From Rhodovarius crocodyli (lineage in GTDB: Bacteria; Pseudomonadota; Alphaproteobacteria; Acetobacterales; Acetobacteraceae), in assembly GCF_004005855.1 (NCBI RefSeq), contig NZ_SACL01000001.1:124001-188000 (forward strand): a stretch of DNA of 64,000 nt. Reading direction: 5' to 3'. The position numbers and the translations under genes are program-made. The notes under the pieces were generated by a model. The model did no database searches and was not told the DNA's origin. It saw only the letters and a program-made list of their open reading frames with translations. Below are positions 26,402-33,328 of the stretch, one piece after another; the first letter of the stretch is position 1, and every line of letters begins with the position of its first letter.

Positions 26402-27343
26402 ATGACCCTGCCGATCGACGCCCGCCGATATTTCGGCCTGGAGCAGCCCGCGCGCATCCGCGCCCAACTCGACATCCACCTCTCCGAGCACTGCTTCGCG
26501 CCCACGCCGGAGGAACCGGAGGCCGACTGGCTCGCCTCCGTCGCCACGCCGGCTTTCCGTATCCTGGCGCGCACGGGGCCGCGCCGCAGCTTCCTGTCCA
26601 TCGGCACCGGCTGCGGGCTGGGTGCGGTGGAGATCCTCGGCGCGGAACAGGTCGCCGTCACCGACATCTTCGAGGACATCGTCCAGGCCGCCGCGCTGAA
26701 CTTCGTGGCCAACCTGGCCCCCGGCGTGACCGTGCCCCTGACCGCGCGCACCGGCGATCTGGTGGCGCCGCTGGCCGATAGCGGGCTACGCTTCGACCTG
26801 GTGTACGAGAACCTGCCCAACACGCCCGTCGCGGATGCCGGTCAACTGGCCCGAGGGCAGACCGTCGCGGGCTTCCTGGCCCCGCGCGCGGAGGAGGTGC
26901 CGCCCTTGCTGAAGGACCGGCTGCTGGTGCTGCATTACCTGGCGCTGCGCCAGGTGCGGCCGTTGCTGAACCCCGGCGGCGCGGTGCTGTCCACCATCGG
27001 GGCGCGCATCCCGCTCGACAGCTTCGCCGCGCTGGCCGAGGCCGCAGGCTATCGCGGGCGGCTGCTGACCTATGGCTGGAAGAAGCAGGCCGCGCCCGAG
27101 GAGTACATCCCCGGCTACATCGCCATGGAGCGCGAGGGGCTCGGCCCCTTCCACTTCTACCGCGCCGACACCCTGCGCGCGGCCTTCGCCGGGCTGGCGC
27201 CGGAGGAGGCGGGTGCCGCCGCCCTGGCCATCGAGCAGGACCTCAAGCCCCATAGCCTGACCGCCACCGAGGCATTGGCCGCCCACCGCGCCGGTGAGGC
27301 CGTTGGCCATGCCGTCGTGGCGCTGCTGTCGGAGGCCGCATGA
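26402..27343 (+). CDS. Class I SAM-dependent methyltransferase (HemK/PrmA-like core)
   Basis: The 313-aa protein has the SAM-binding loop SIGTGCGLGAVEIL near residue 65 and an acidic strand end AVTDIFEDIV. It also has YENLPNTPV near residue 137, which resembles the NPPY/NLPY catalytic motif of N-methylating HemK-like enzymes. The C-terminal third has no motif I recognise. It overlaps the DMSP-lyase-family cupin gene by 4 nt, so the two should share a pathway. The methyl acceptor is unknown. Confidence 0.75.
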   Translation: MTLPIDARRYFGLEQPARIRAQLDIHLSEHCFAPTPEEPEADWLASVATPAFRILARTGPRRSFLSIGTGCGLGAVEILGAEQVAVTDIFEDIVQAAALNFVANLAPGVTVPLTARTGDLVAPLADSGLRFDLVYENLPNTPVADAGQLARGQTVAGFLAPRAEEVPPLLKDRLLVLHYLALRQVRPLLNPGGAVLSTIGARIPLDSFAALAEAAGYRGRLLTYGWKKQAAPEEYIPGYIAMEREGLGPFHFYRADTLRAAFAGLAPEEAGAAALAIEQDLKPHSLTATEALAAHRAGEAVGHAVVALLSEAA

Positions 27344-27915
27344 GCGCGCGCCAACTCGCCGACTGGGCGTGGAACAGGCTGCAGGCAGGGCTCGATCAGG
27401 GCGGCGCAGTGGCCGAGGAAATCCGCCGCGTCGGCGCACTGATCGGCCAGGCCGAGGAAGTGGAGCCGCCCCCGCCGCAGGACCATCCCGTGACGCGCCA
27501 CCTGCCCGCCGCGCTGAGGGGCATCGAGGGGCTGGAGGCGCTGACCGGCCCGCTCGCCTGGCGCTACAGCTACCCGCCATCCCCCGCGCGGGCGGCGCTG
27601 GAACAGGGGCTGGCCTGGACCCAGGTGATCGGCGGGCAGGCTCCGCTGCGCCACGGGGCGCTCAGTCTGGGCTATCTGCTGCTGGCGCCGGAGACCGACT
27701 ATCCGTTGCATCTGCATCCGGCGGTGGAGCTGTATCATGTGGTGTCGGGCACGGCACTGTGGACGGCGGGGGATATCCTGCGCCGGCGCGTGCCGGGGGA
27801 TTTCATCCTGCATCCCTCCGGCGTGCCGCATGCGACCCGCACGCTCGCCCAGCCCATGCTGGCGATCTACAGCTGGACCGGGGATATCGGTACGGCGTCG
27901 CGCTTCGTGGCATGA
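27340..27915 (+). CDS. DMSP-lyase-family cupin (DddQ-like)
   Basis: The 191-aa protein has an N-terminal helical part and a C-terminal single cupin barrel. The barrel reads YLLLAPETDYPLHLHPAVEL (about residue 112), then YHVVSG, PGDFILHPSGVPHATRT and LAIYSWTGDI. The HxHxxxExY arrangement with a later HPSxVPHA matches the metal ligands and catalytic Tyr of DddQ-type lyases, which split dimethylsulfoniopropionate into dimethyl sulfide and acrylate. The match in motif spacing is good, but some family members act on other compounds. A DMSP-like sulfonium substrate is therefore a hypothesis. It sits between sulfur genes and overlaps the methyltransferase gene. Confidence 0.72.
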   Translation: MSARQLADWAWNRLQAGLDQGGAVAEEIRRVGALIGQAEEVEPPPPQDHPVTRHLPAALRGIEGLEALTGPLAWRYSYPPSPARAALEQGLAWTQVIGGQAPLRHGALSLGYLLLAPETDYPLHLHPAVELYHVVSGTALWTAGDILRRRVPGDFILHPSGVPHATRTLAQPMLAIYSWTGDIGTASRFVA

Positions 27916-27920
27916 CAGCC

Positions 27921-27940
27921 CCGGGGGAGTTCTCCCCCGG
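27921..27940. terminator. Bidirectional hairpin between convergent genes
   Basis: Perfect 9-bp arms (CCGGGGGAG at 27921-27929 and its complement at 27932-27940) with a 2-nt centre. It lies 5 nt after the cupin stop and 12 nt before the stop of the leftward small membrane gene, where it can serve both transcripts. There is no T run. Confidence 0.6.
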
Positions 27941-27952
27941 AACCCGCCACGT

Positions 27953-28084
27953 TCACCTGCCGAGCGCCCGGCAGATCGTGTCTTCCAGCCAGGCATTGCC
28001 CAATCGCTGGTGCGCCAGCACCAGCCCGCTGGCGCCCAGCAGCACCGTCAGCAGCACGCCGCCCACCAGGTCACTGCGTCGCAT
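27953..28084 (-). CDS. Small 43-aa single-helix membrane protein
   Basis: The frame begins at an ATG inside the end of the ATPase gene (14-nt overlap). It encodes a short basic N terminus (MRRSD), one hydrophobic helix (about residues 6-24) and an amphipathic tail ending in LGR. Overlap with the ATPase gene and a hairpin just after the stop suggest it is the true last gene of the sulfonate-type transport operon. I recognise no family. A regulator or chaperone of the transporter is only a guess. Confidence 0.5.
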   Translation of the reverse strand: MRRSDLVGGVLLTVLLGASGLVLAHQRLGNAWLEDTICRALGR

Positions 28085-28880
28085 CGCCGACACCCAGCAG
28101 CCCGAGCACGTCGCGCCGCAACTCCACCAGCTTCGGGTCGTCGCGGTGGCGCGGATAGGGCAGATCGACCTTGATCTCCGCCCGGATGCGGGCCGGGCGG
28201 GGGCTGAACACCACCACGCGGGTGGCCAGCAGCAACGCCTCCTCCACGTCATGCGTGACCAGCAGGGTGGTGAAGCCCTTGGCCTGCCACAGCCGCACGA
28301 GTTCCCCCTGCATGGCGATGCGCGTCAGGCTGTCGAGCTTGCCTAGCGGTTCGTCCAGGATCAGCAGGCGCGGCTCGTTCACCAGCGCGCGGGCGAGCGC
28401 CGCGCGCTGTGCCATGCCGCCCGACAGCTGGTGCGGAAAGGCGCTGGCGAAGCCGTCCAGGCCCACCACCGCCAGCGCCTCGTCCACGCGGTGCTTCTGC
28501 TGGCGCAGCAACCCGCGCGCCTCCAGCCCCAGCGCCGCGTTCCGCCACACCGTGCGCCAGGGATAGAGGGTGGGGTCCTGGAACACGACAACGCGCGAGG
28601 GATCGGGGCCGGTCACGGGCGCGTCGTCCACCAGCAGCTCGCCGGCGGTGGGGGGCTCCAGCCCCGCCACCAGCCGCAGCAGGGTGGACTTGCCGCAGCC
28701 GGAGGGGCCGAGGAGCGCCACGAACTCGCCAGGCACGGCGGTCAGCGACACGTCGTCCAGCACCGGCAGGGGCTCGCCCTTCAGCCTGTATTCGTGGCTG
28801 ATGTGGCGCAGGTCGAGCGCGACGCCGGGCAGCGGGGTTTCCGCCGGCGGCGGCGCGGTCAGCAGATCGGCATTCACCAT
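28071..28880 (-). CDS. ABC transporter ATP-binding protein, SsuB/TauB type
   Basis: The 269-aa ATPase has Walker A GPSGCGKST near residue 58, VFQDPTLYPWRTVWRNAALG, signature LSGGMAQR, Walker B LLILDEPLGKLD and switch VTHDVEEAL. The Q-loop DPTLYPWRTV and the LSGGMAQR signature are typical of the nitrate/sulfonate/taurine importers. It overlaps the permease gene upstream by 7 nt. Confidence 0.9.
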   Translation of the reverse strand: MVNADLLTAPPPAETPLPGVALDLRHISHEYRLKGEPLPVLDDVSLTAVPGEFVALLGPSGCGKSTLLRLVAGLEPPTAGELLVDDAPVTGPDPSRVVVFQDPTLYPWRTVWRNAALGLEARGLLRQQKHRVDEALAVVGLDGFASAFPHQLSGGMAQRAALARALVNEPRLLILDEPLGKLDSLTRIAMQGELVRLWQAKGFTTLLVTHDVEEALLLATRVVVFSPRPARIRAEIKVDLPYPRHRDDPKLVELRRDVLGLLGVGDATQ

Positions 28881-29878
28881 TTCACCACTCCCTTCTGCCA
28901 GGACAGCAGGCGGTCACGCAGCTTGAACAGCAGGGTGATCAGGCCCGAGCACATCAGCGCCATCACCAGCAGCGCCGCGTACATGTTGCCGTAGGCCGCC
29001 CAGCCCTGCGCCCAGCTGAGGTACCAGCCGAGGCCCGAGCGGACGCCCAGCATCTCCGCCACCACCAGCACGGCGAAGCTGGCGCCGAGGCCCATGAACA
29101 GCCCCACGAACACATGCGGCAGGGCGGCCGGGATCGCGACCTTCAGCACCAGGAAGCGCGGCTTCGCCCCCAGCGTGCGCGCCACGTCATAGAAATCCGG
29201 GTCGACCGAGGCGACGCCCGACCAGGTGAGCACCGCGACCGGGAAGCCGGTGGCGAGCGCGATCAGGAAGGTGCTGGCACTGGCAGAGGACGGAAACAGG
29301 AAGAAGGCCAGCGGCAGCCAGGCGGTGGCCGGCAGCGGCCCGACCAGCCGCATCAGCGGGTGCGCCCAATAGCCGAAGTGCTTCGACCAGCCGAGCCCGA
29401 CACCCACCACGAAGCCCACGGCCGCCCCCAGCGCATAGCCGCGCGCGAGCAGCCAGAGCGAGGCCAGCACGCTTTCGGCCAGCCGCCGCCAGTCGTCCTG
29501 ATAGACCTCGACCAGCTGCTGCGGCGGCACGAAGAACGGCATGGGCAGGACGGAGAATTTCGCCGTCAGCAACTGCCAGCCGGCCAGCGCCGCGCCCAGC
29601 ACCACCAGCCAGGGCCCGAGCGGCACCACCCGCCGATGCAGGGCGGGCAGCAGACGGGCGGTGAGGCCCAGCACCAGGAACAGCCCGGCCAGCGCCGCCT
29701 GGGCGATCGCGACATTGCCGGTCTGCGTCCATTCGATGATGTCCACCTGGTCCGGCAGGCCTTGGGTGACGGCCGCGGCCGCCGCCCAGGTGATGGCGGC
29801 CAGGATGCCCGGCCACCACAGCCCGGGCCAGCGAAGCGCGGGATGCGCCTCGCCGGCGATGTCGACCGCGCCGCTCAT
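28874..29878 (-). CDS. ABC transporter permease, SsuC/TauC type with extra N-terminal helices
   Basis: The 334-aa permease has the binding-protein-dependent transport domain in its C-terminal two thirds, with EAA loop ARTLGAKPRFLVLKVAIPAA near residue 235. The first 110 residues add two to three hydrophobic helices not usual in SsuC (about 260 aa). FFVPPQQLVEVYQDDWRRL marks the normal start of the family. It overlaps both neighbours by 4-7 nt. Confidence 0.87.
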   Translation of the reverse strand: MSGAVDIAGEAHPALRWPGLWWPGILAAITWAAAAAVTQGLPDQVDIIEWTQTGNVAIAQAALAGLFLVLGLTARLLPALHRRVVPLGPWLVVLGAALAGWQLLTAKFSVLPMPFFVPPQQLVEVYQDDWRRLAESVLASLWLLARGYALGAAVGFVVGVGLGWSKHFGYWAHPLMRLVGPLPATAWLPLAFFLFPSSASASTFLIALATGFPVAVLTWSGVASVDPDFYDVARTLGAKPRFLVLKVAIPAALPHVFVGLFMGLGASFAVLVVAEMLGVRSGLGWYLSWAQGWAAYGNMYAALLVMALMCSGLITLLFKLRDRLLSWQKGVVKW

Positions 29879-30933
29879 GCAAACACATCCGCGGTGATGC
29901 GGTCCGCCATGCGGGAGGGATCGGTGTTGGCGCGGATCACGTTGATGCGCTTCAGGTCGGTGATGTAGGCCTGCAGCTCCTCGCGCAGCTGGCGGCCCAC
30001 CGGGCTGTGGCCATGGGTGTGGGATTCCATGATCTCGCGCATCTCGGCGACCGAGACATTGCCCGGCGCATAGGCGGCGAAGGTGCGGGCCGCGAGCTCG
30101 TGATTGCCGGCCACCAGGTTCTGCGCATCGACCAGCGCCTGGCTGAGGGCGGCCGCCACCGGGCGGTTGCTGCGGATGAGGCTGCCGCGCACGCCCAGCA
30201 CGCAGCAGGCGCGGTTGGCATAGTCCTCGCTGAGGTTGGTGGAGATCTCCACCAGGTCCAGCCGCTTGCGGAACTGCCAGGCCAGGGGGTCACCCAAGGC
30301 GATGGCCTGCACCTCGCCCCGGCTCAGCGCCAGCTCGAAGACATTGGCGGGGAACACCTTCCAGGTCACGTCGCGCTCGGGGTTCACGCCGTGGCGCGCC
30401 AGCAGGATGGAGAAGAAGTTCTTGTCCGGCGCGGCCATGTCCGTCACGGCGATGGTCTTGCCGCGCAGGCTGGCCAGATCCTCGGTGATGCCGGTGTTCT
30501 TGGCGGCCAGCAGCCGCATGCAGCCGCCATGGGTGCCGGCGGTGATGCGCACGTCGAAGCCCTGTTCCAGCGGCTTCAGCCAGCGCAGCGCCATGCCGAC
30601 ACCCGCATCGGCATGGCCGGTGGCGATGGCCTCCAGCAGCGCCTCGGTGGAGGCGCCGAAATTGATCAGCTCCACATCCAGGTTGTAGCGGCTGAAGATG
30701 CCTTCCCGCTCTGCCACCGCGATGGGGGAAGTGCAGAGCGCCGTGGCATTCCAGGTCAGCTTCAGCTTCACGCGCTCCGGCAGGGGGGCAGCGCGGTTGG
30801 CGGGCGGGGCCGCGCTGTGCCCGGCATGGGCGCTGTGGTCGTGCTGGGCGACCGCGTGGATGATCGGCGCGGTGGCGAGCGCCGCAGTGGCGACAAGCAG
30901 GCCGCGGCGGCGCGGACGGTTGGGTTCGGACAT
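29875..30933 (-). CDS. ABC transporter substrate-binding protein, nitrate/sulfonate/taurine type, with His-rich linker
   Basis: The 352-aa receptor has a twin-arginine signal (RPRRRGLLVATAALATAP), then a His-rich stretch QHDHSAHAGHS just after cleavage, then the SsuA/TauA-like body with KLTWNATALCTSPIAVAERE and LRGKTIAVTDMAAPDKNFFS. The His cluster could bind a metal ion. The ATG at 30933 starts the signal; an earlier in-frame start adds 18 unlikely residues. It sits between an AhpD-like protein and the permease. The ligand is unknown; sulfonates are suggested by the SsuD-like enzyme upstream. Confidence 0.85.
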   Translation of the reverse strand: MSEPNRPRRRGLLVATAALATAPIIHAVAQHDHSAHAGHSAAPPANRAAPLPERVKLKLTWNATALCTSPIAVAEREGIFSRYNLDVELINFGASTEALLEAIATGHADAGVGMALRWLKPLEQGFDVRITAGTHGGCMRLLAAKNTGITEDLASLRGKTIAVTDMAAPDKNFFSILLARHGVNPERDVTWKVFPANVFELALSRGEVQAIALGDPLAWQFRKRLDLVEISTNLSEDYANRACCVLGVRGSLIRSNRPVAAALSQALVDAQNLVAGNHELAARTFAAYAPGNVSVAEMREIMESHTHGHSPVGRQLREELQAYITDLKRINVIRANTDPSRMADRITADVFA

Positions 30934-30983
30934 GGGTTCAGTCTTTCCGGATGGTCGGTTTGTGCGGCTTGGGGGGCGGCGCA

Positions 30984-31559
30984 TCATCGATGCGCGGCGA
31001 AGGCTTCAGCGTTGGGCACCACGCCGATGGCGCTGTTGATGCGGTTGCTGAAATTGAAGTAGGCGGCGATGGCCGCGGCATCGAGAATGTCGCCATCCTT
31101 GAGGCCGGCCTGGCGCAGGGGCTCCAGGTCGCCGGGCTCGATCTCGCCCGGCGCGCGGGTGATCCGCAGCGCGTAGTCGGCCAGCGCCCGTTCGCGCGGC
31201 GACAGGCCGGCGTGACGGAAATTGGCCTCCACCCTGCCGACCCACAGCGCGTCGCCCGTGATCTCCCGCAGGGCGGCGGCATGGCCGAAGATGCAGGGCT
31301 GGCAGCGGTTCTCGGTGCTGACCACCAGGGCGATCAGCTCCTTCTCCTTCCGGGTGAGGCCGCTTGCCGGGTTCTGGTTGGCGGCGCGGCTCAGTGCGTC
31401 CTGGCCCAGCACCAGCTCGGGGCGGGCCAGCAAGGCCGTCTGGCCGTTGCGGATGTAACCCAGCTTCTCCTTCGTGCGGTCGAGCAGGGCCTGGACCTCG
31501 GCCGACAGGCGCGGGGCCTTCACCGTCAGCCAGGAGATGGGGGACTGTTTCGTTGCCAT
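30984..31559 (-). CDS. AhpD-like / peroxidase-related carboxymuconolactone decarboxylase-fold protein
   Basis: The 191-aa all-helical protein has the redox motif ENRCQPCIFGHAAALRE near residue 83 (CxxC with a following His) and the end FNFSNRINSAIGVVPNAE, both typical of the peroxidase-related AhpD group. Such proteins reduce peroxides or act as disulfide donors. It lies 10 nt downstream of an SsuD-like monooxygenase and 50 nt upstream of the receptor gene, so it may deal with peroxide leaked by the flavin enzyme. Confidence 0.85.
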   Translation of the reverse strand: MATKQSPISWLTVKAPRLSAEVQALLDRTKEKLGYIRNGQTALLARPELVLGQDALSRAANQNPASGLTRKEKELIALVVSTENRCQPCIFGHAAALREITGDALWVGRVEANFRHAGLSPRERALADYALRITRAPGEIEPGDLEPLRQAGLKDGDILDAAAIAAYFNFSNRINSAIGVVPNAEAFAAHR

Positions 31560-31569
31560 GCGGGTGGCC

Positions 31570-32667
31570 TCACTCGGCGGCGGTGGCGACGGAGACGCGC
31601 CCGCGATCCTGCGCGTCGGCCAGTTCGTGCAGCAGCGGCAGCAACTCCCGCCCGTATTGCGTCACGTCGGGCAGCGGGTCCCAGCCGCGCAGGATGTAGT
31701 GGGAGATGCCGATCTGCCGGTAGCGCAGCATGGCGCGCGCCACCTGTTCCGGCGTGCCGACCAGCGCGGTGCTGTTGCCGCGCCCGCCCAGCACGCCGGC
31801 GAGGGCGGTCCAGAGCCGCTCGTCATGCACGTCGGCGCGCTGGGCCAGACTGACGAGGCGTTGCGAGTTGATGGCCTGCCCGGCCGGGATCAGCCCCGCA
31901 TCGCCGGCCGCCTTCAGCTTGGCGATCGCGCGTTCCCGGTAATGGTGCGCCTTCTCCCAGGCCTGCTTTTCGGTGGCCGCGATGATGGGGCGGTTGGACC
32001 AGGAGAAGGCGATCTCCCGCCCGCCCACGCCCGCCCGCACGCGCTCCACGGCGGCCCGGGTCTCGGCCAGGGGCTCGCCGAAGAAGGCATAGACATCGGC
32101 ATGCTTCGCGGCCACCTGGACCGCACTGTCCGAGGCGCCGCCGAAGAACACCGGAATGCCGCCGGGCTGGAACGGCCGGATGTCCGACCAGGCCTGGCGG
32201 ATGTCGTAGAACTCGCCCTGGTGATCGAAGGGCCGGTCAGAGGTCCAGGTCTGGCGCAGCACGGTCAGGAACTCATCGGTGCGGCGATAGCGCGCGGCGT
32301 GATCGGCGTGATCGCCATCCTTGCGCTGGTCGATGTCCTCGCCGCCGGTGATGACGTGCAGCGCGAGGCGGCCGCGCGTCAGGTGGTCCAGCGTCGCGAG
32401 TTTGCGTGCGGCGAGGGTCGGCGAGACGAAGCCCGGCCGGTGCGCCAGCAGGAAATGGATGCGCTTCGCGGCCGCCGCCGCCTGGGCCAGCACCAGGAAG
32501 CCGTCGGCGGCATTTGTCCAGTAGCCCGCGAGGACGCGGTCGAAGCCGCCGACCTCATGCGCCAGGGTGATGCGCTCGATGAAATCGGGCTGGAAGGCAG
32601 GGCCCGAGGGCGCGTCGAGATCAGAGGTCGGGCGGGCCCAGATCATGCCCGTGATGTGAATGCTCAT
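31570..32667 (-). CDS. LLM-class flavin-dependent monooxygenase, SsuD-like (alkanesulfonate type)
   Basis: The 365-aa enzyme has FDRVLAGYWTNAADGFLVLA, LLAHRPGFVSPTLAARKLAT, LTRGRLALHVITGGEDIDQR and RYRRTDEFLTVLRQTW, closely following SsuD (about 380 aa). SsuD releases sulfite from alkanesulfonates with reduced FMN. The ATG at 32667 begins a normal SsuD N terminus; an upstream in-frame start adds 20 unlikely residues. It leads an operon with AhpD-like and sulfonate-type ABC genes, which supports sulfonate use. As with the other LLM enzymes here, no flavin reductase is adjacent. Confidence 0.87.
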   Translation of the reverse strand: MSIHITGMIWARPTSDLDAPSGPAFQPDFIERITLAHEVGGFDRVLAGYWTNAADGFLVLAQAAAAAKRIHFLLAHRPGFVSPTLAARKLATLDHLTRGRLALHVITGGEDIDQRKDGDHADHAARYRRTDEFLTVLRQTWTSDRPFDHQGEFYDIRQAWSDIRPFQPGGIPVFFGGASDSAVQVAAKHADVYAFFGEPLAETRAAVERVRAGVGGREIAFSWSNRPIIAATEKQAWEKAHHYRERAIAKLKAAGDAGLIPAGQAINSQRLVSLAQRADVHDERLWTALAGVLGGRGNSTALVGTPEQVARAMLRYRQIGISHYILRGWDPLPDVTQYGRELLPLLHELADAQDRGRVSVATAAE

Positions 32668-32776
32668 GGCGTGGCGTTCCGGATGCGTGGGATGGGGAAG
32701 TGGATTCAGCGCCTGAAGCGCCGACACGGTCCCTGCACGCGGCGGCGCGTCGTCTGACGGGGGTGGGGGAATGCCC

Positions 32777-32863
32777 TCATGGCTGGACGCCGGCGCGGTG
32801 CCAGCCAGCGAAGCGTGTCGGCGGCAGCGCGGCGGATGCCGGCGCAGCGTGCGTGGTGCCCAT
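32777..32863 (-). CDS. Possible 28-aa leader peptide upstream of the SsuD-like gene
   Basis: A short frame starts with ATG after AAGGGG (6-nt spacing) and ends 109 nt before the SsuD-like start. The peptide is Ala/Pro/Arg-rich and ends in AGWHRAGVQP. It is on the same strand as the operon and downstream of the AT-rich promoter zone. It resembles nothing I can name. Like the short frame before metY it precedes a sulfur gene. Confidence 0.3.
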   Translation of the reverse strand: MGTTHAAPASAALPPTRFAGWHRAGVQP

Positions 32864-32911
32864 GGCGTGCCCCTTGGTTAATCAACGAATCTAGAATGAT
32901 GAAATCGTATT

Positions 32912-32929
32912 CAACGATCATGATTGTTG
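32912..32929. promoter_or_regulatory. Near-perfect 18-bp palindrome in AT-rich promoter zone
   Basis: CAACGATCATGATTGTTG has 9-bp arms with one mismatch. It sits inside an AT-rich patch (about 32875-32990) upstream of the short leader frame and the SsuD-like operon. It looks like an operator for that leftward operon. The regulator is not encoded in the immediate neighbourhood. Confidence 0.45.
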
Positions 32930-33071
32930 TATTTAACGATAGCGGCAAGGGGTAATTCGTAGATTTACGAAAATTTTGTGCGGAATCTTCGATGACGCCT
33001 CGGTGCAGGCTGCCAGCCCCCCCCACGTCGAAGGGCGTTGAGCCGCTTAGCGATGGCAAGGAAGCGGGAGT

Positions 33072-33089
33072 GTGACCGGACCCGGTCAC
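33072..33089. repeat. Inverted repeat in the 33-kb intergenic region
   Basis: Perfect 8-bp arms (GTGACCGG and its complement) around a 2-nt centre. The long gap between 32864 and 33328 contains this, the AT-rich palindrome and the GTGGGAAA palindrome at 33274. I see no convincing gene in it: frames open through 33038-33328 lack family features. Confidence 0.5.
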
Positions 33090-33267
33090 GCAGGATTTCA
33101 CCGGCGTGGTGCCGGAACAGTCCGAAGGGTGCCAATGGCGCTGCAACAGGGGCCGGACAAACGCTGATCGCCGGACTTTGTGTCAGACGCCTCGTTATCG
33201 AAGTGGCACGTGCAGCAGGATCTTTTTGCGCGGCGACGGATAGCCGCCCCTGGATAACACTTCGTCA

Positions 33268-33290
33268 CTTTACGTGGGAAATTTTCCCAC
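33268..33290. promoter_or_regulatory. GTGGGAAATTTTCCCAC palindrome upstream of the glycan operon
   Basis: Positions 33274-33290 form perfect 8-bp arms around a single T. The 21 bases 33268-33288 recur exactly at 38265-38285, before the histidine kinase gene. It ends 38 bp before the ATG of the RgpF-like gene, so a promoter-linked operator is likely. I do not know a regulator with this site. Confidence 0.55.
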
Positions 33291-33328
33291 CTACCGGTGT
33301 TCCATCGCAAACGCTTGGAAACTGCGGC

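Noticed and set aside
32706-33146. A 146-codon leftward frame upstream of the SsuD-like gene
   Set aside because: It passes through the AT-rich promoter patch and palindrome, has no motif and no ribosome site.
33038-33328. N-terminal extension of the RgpF-like gene by 97 codons
   Set aside because: The extension runs through a GTGGGAAA palindrome and promoter-like DNA and has no family similarity. A good start exists at 33329.
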